Program-made: the position numbers and the translations under genes
Notes under the pieces: model-generated
The model's database searches: none
What the model saw: the letters and a program-made list of their open reading frames with translations, nothing else
Told to the model about the DNA's origin: nothing
Source of the DNA: Pseudomonas sp. 7P_10.2_Bac1
GTDB lineage: Bacteria > Pseudomonadota > Gammaproteobacteria > Pseudomonadales > Pseudomonadaceae
Direction: 5' to 3'
Length of the DNA stretch: 58,916 bases
Assembly (NCBI RefSeq): GCF_025465935.1
Contig: NZ_JANLNV010000024.1
Span: 1-58,916, forward strand
Shown: in pieces, positions 57,796-58,916 of the stretch
How the letters are laid out: every line of letters starts with the position of its first letter
Numbering within the stretch: the stretch's first letter is position 1

Positions 57796-58732
57796 GGCGC
57801 AACCTCAGACTTAGTTCGCCACCACTGAAAACCTTCTCCTGGCCTGCCACGCCCAGACGCAATGCGCCCTGCTGATCAACACCAATCACCACACCATCAA
57901 CAGTATGCGCACCCGCGATCAACGTCACCGCACGACCTTGCCACAAATGATTAGACTCCCACTCCGCCTGTATCGCAGCGAATCCTTCAGATTCATGACG
58001 AACCAGGTAACCCTGCAGTTTACGTCCAAGATCGACAATGAGATCGTTGCGGTTAATGGTACAACCAGACTCTAGACGAACTGACGTCCACGACTGATCT
58101 ACCTCGCTAGCCACAATCATATTAACGTTGATACCAATACCCACCACGACGTGGCACACATCAGCGGGATCGCCTAACAACTCCAACAAAATACCAGCGA
58201 TTTTTTTGTTTCCAACCAGCACATCGTTGGGCCATTTCAGTCCAGCGCTCCGCCCCCCAAAATCTCGAAGCGTATTCAGTACCGCCAAGCCGACAATCAA
58301 ACTCAGTCCTTCGAGCTGGCGCATCCCACCCTCAATTCGAAGAACCAGGCTGTAATAAATATTCTCGGCAAATGGACTAACCCACTTGCGCCCCCTTCGA
58401 CCACGCCCCGCACTCTGCTGCTCAGCAACCACTGCAAACGGAGACTGCATGCCCGCGGCAATTTGGCGCATTGCTTCAGCGTTCGTAGAGTCTAAGGATT
58501 CATGGATAAAGACAGGATAAGGGCTATCAGCTAGCTGGGCTTGCTCAAGCAACTCAAGCGGAGCGGCCAATTGATAACCACGACCACGAACTTTATGGAT
58601 AGACAAGTTGAGATCTGCCTCCAGACGTTGCAATTGCTTCCAGACCGCACTACGGCTAATGCCGAGCGCAGCCCCCAGCGCTTGCCCAGAATGAAAACGA
58701 CCATCTTTTAGAAGCTTTAACAACGTCAGCAT
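57785..58732 (-). CDS. birA: Biotin-protein ligase and biotin operon repressor (BirA)
   Basis: Makes biotinyl-AMP, attaches biotin to acetyl-CoA carboxylase carrier protein, and represses biotin genes. The 315-residue protein has an N-terminal winged helix (about 1-60: [20 protein letters not shown]), the ligase core with [13 protein letters not shown] (biotinyl-AMP loop) and LKWPNDVLV, and a small SH3-like C-terminal domain ending LSLRLRHDS. It overlaps coaX by 11 bases. In P. aeruginosa an rRNA operon lies upstream; the 184 bases left in this window show no rRNA sequence. Confidence 0.95.
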   Translation of the reverse strand: MLTLLKLLKDGRFHSGQALGAALGISRSAVWKQLQRLEADLNLSIHKVRGRGYQLAAPLELLEQAQLADSPYPVFIHESLDSTNAEAMRQIAAGMQSPFAVVAEQQSAGRGRRGRKWVSPFAENIYYSLVLRIEGGMRQLEGLSLIVGLAVLNTLRDFGGRSAGLKWPNDVLVGNKKIAGILLELLGDPADVCHVVVGIGINVNMIVASEVDQSWTSVRLESGCTINRNDLIVDLGRKLQGYLVRHESEGFAAIQAEWESNHLWQGRAVTLIAGAHTVDGVVIGVDQQGALRLGVAGQEKVFSGGELSLRLRHDS

Positions 58733-58916
58733 GCAAGTTTCGCCTCACAATCAGGCACGCATAATAACGACGAGCCAAGCTATTGCATAGAAACCCCGCA
58801 CGGCAGGCGCTACTAGATACCAAGGAACTACCAAAGCCTTCAGTATTTTCAATGCAAGCTGCAAGAGCCTGGGGGCGGTGGAAAGGGTTGTCCAGCGCTT
58901 GGGGGATTTTTCAAGC

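Noticed and set aside
58733..58916. 5S rRNA or other rRNA upstream of birA
   Set aside because: Synteny with P. aeruginosa would place an rRNA operon nearby, but the last 184 bases contain no recognisable rRNA sequence.

Overview
The window is a stretch of Pseudomonas chromosome, most likely from the P. fluorescens/P. putida side of the genus. The evidence is near-identity of many remembered Pseudomonas proteins (RibA, UvrA, NrdR, FtnA/BfrA, L3, SecE) and gene order. It matches two P. aeruginosa blocks, about PA4047-PA4069 and PA4232-PA4280, joined here near position 15.7 kb. Gene order and protein similarity are judged from memory; no database search was run.

Layout. Bases 1-77 are homopolymer blocks that look like an assembly artefact. 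From 91 to 7071 (minus strand) lies a riboflavin/thiamine block in transcription order nrdR-ribD-ribE-ribBA-ribH-nusB-thiL-ribA-BtuF-like. From 7211 to 13769 (plus strand) are a YbaY-type lipoprotein, a lysine-methyltransferase-like protein, a CnoX/YbbN thioredoxin, then a zinc-linked cluster (DUF2796 His-rich protein, MacB/LolCDE-like ATPase and permease, DUF3299 protein) and oprG. From 13861 to 20117 (minus strand) come two SDR sugar-nucleotide proteins, a large MscS-type channel, ssb and a YajR-like MFS transporter. uvrA is on the plus strand (20344-23178).

From 23309 to 58732 everything is on the minus strand. In transcription order it is birA-coaX-small membrane protein, tRNA-Tyr/Gly/Thr, tRNA-Trp-secE-nusG, rplKA, rplJL-rpoBC, rpsL-rpsG-fusA-tuf, the S10 operon, the spc operon, the alpha operon (rpsM-rpsK-rpsD-rpoA-rplQ), then katA and a bacterioferritin/ferritin. 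This is the core ribosomal protein and RNA polymerase region of the genome.

How it fits together. The ribosomal superoperon is punctuated by hairpins placed directly against good sigma70 promoters: tuf/rpsJ, rpmJ/rpsM and, unexpectedly, rpsN/rpsH inside the spc operon. Attenuator-like hairpins sit before rpsL, rpoB and rplK, and an L10-type leader precedes rplJ. Two genes expected by synteny are missing: pgpA between thiL and ribA, and tufB between tRNA-Thr and tRNA-Trp. There is no phage, insertion sequence, CRISPR array or defence island. The window is almost wholly conserved housekeeping DNA, and I do not see a clearly new multi-gene system. The best leads are the terminator-promoter modules, the two gene losses, the zinc-linked ABC cluster with a degenerate signature motif, and an SDR protein that has lost its catalytic pair.
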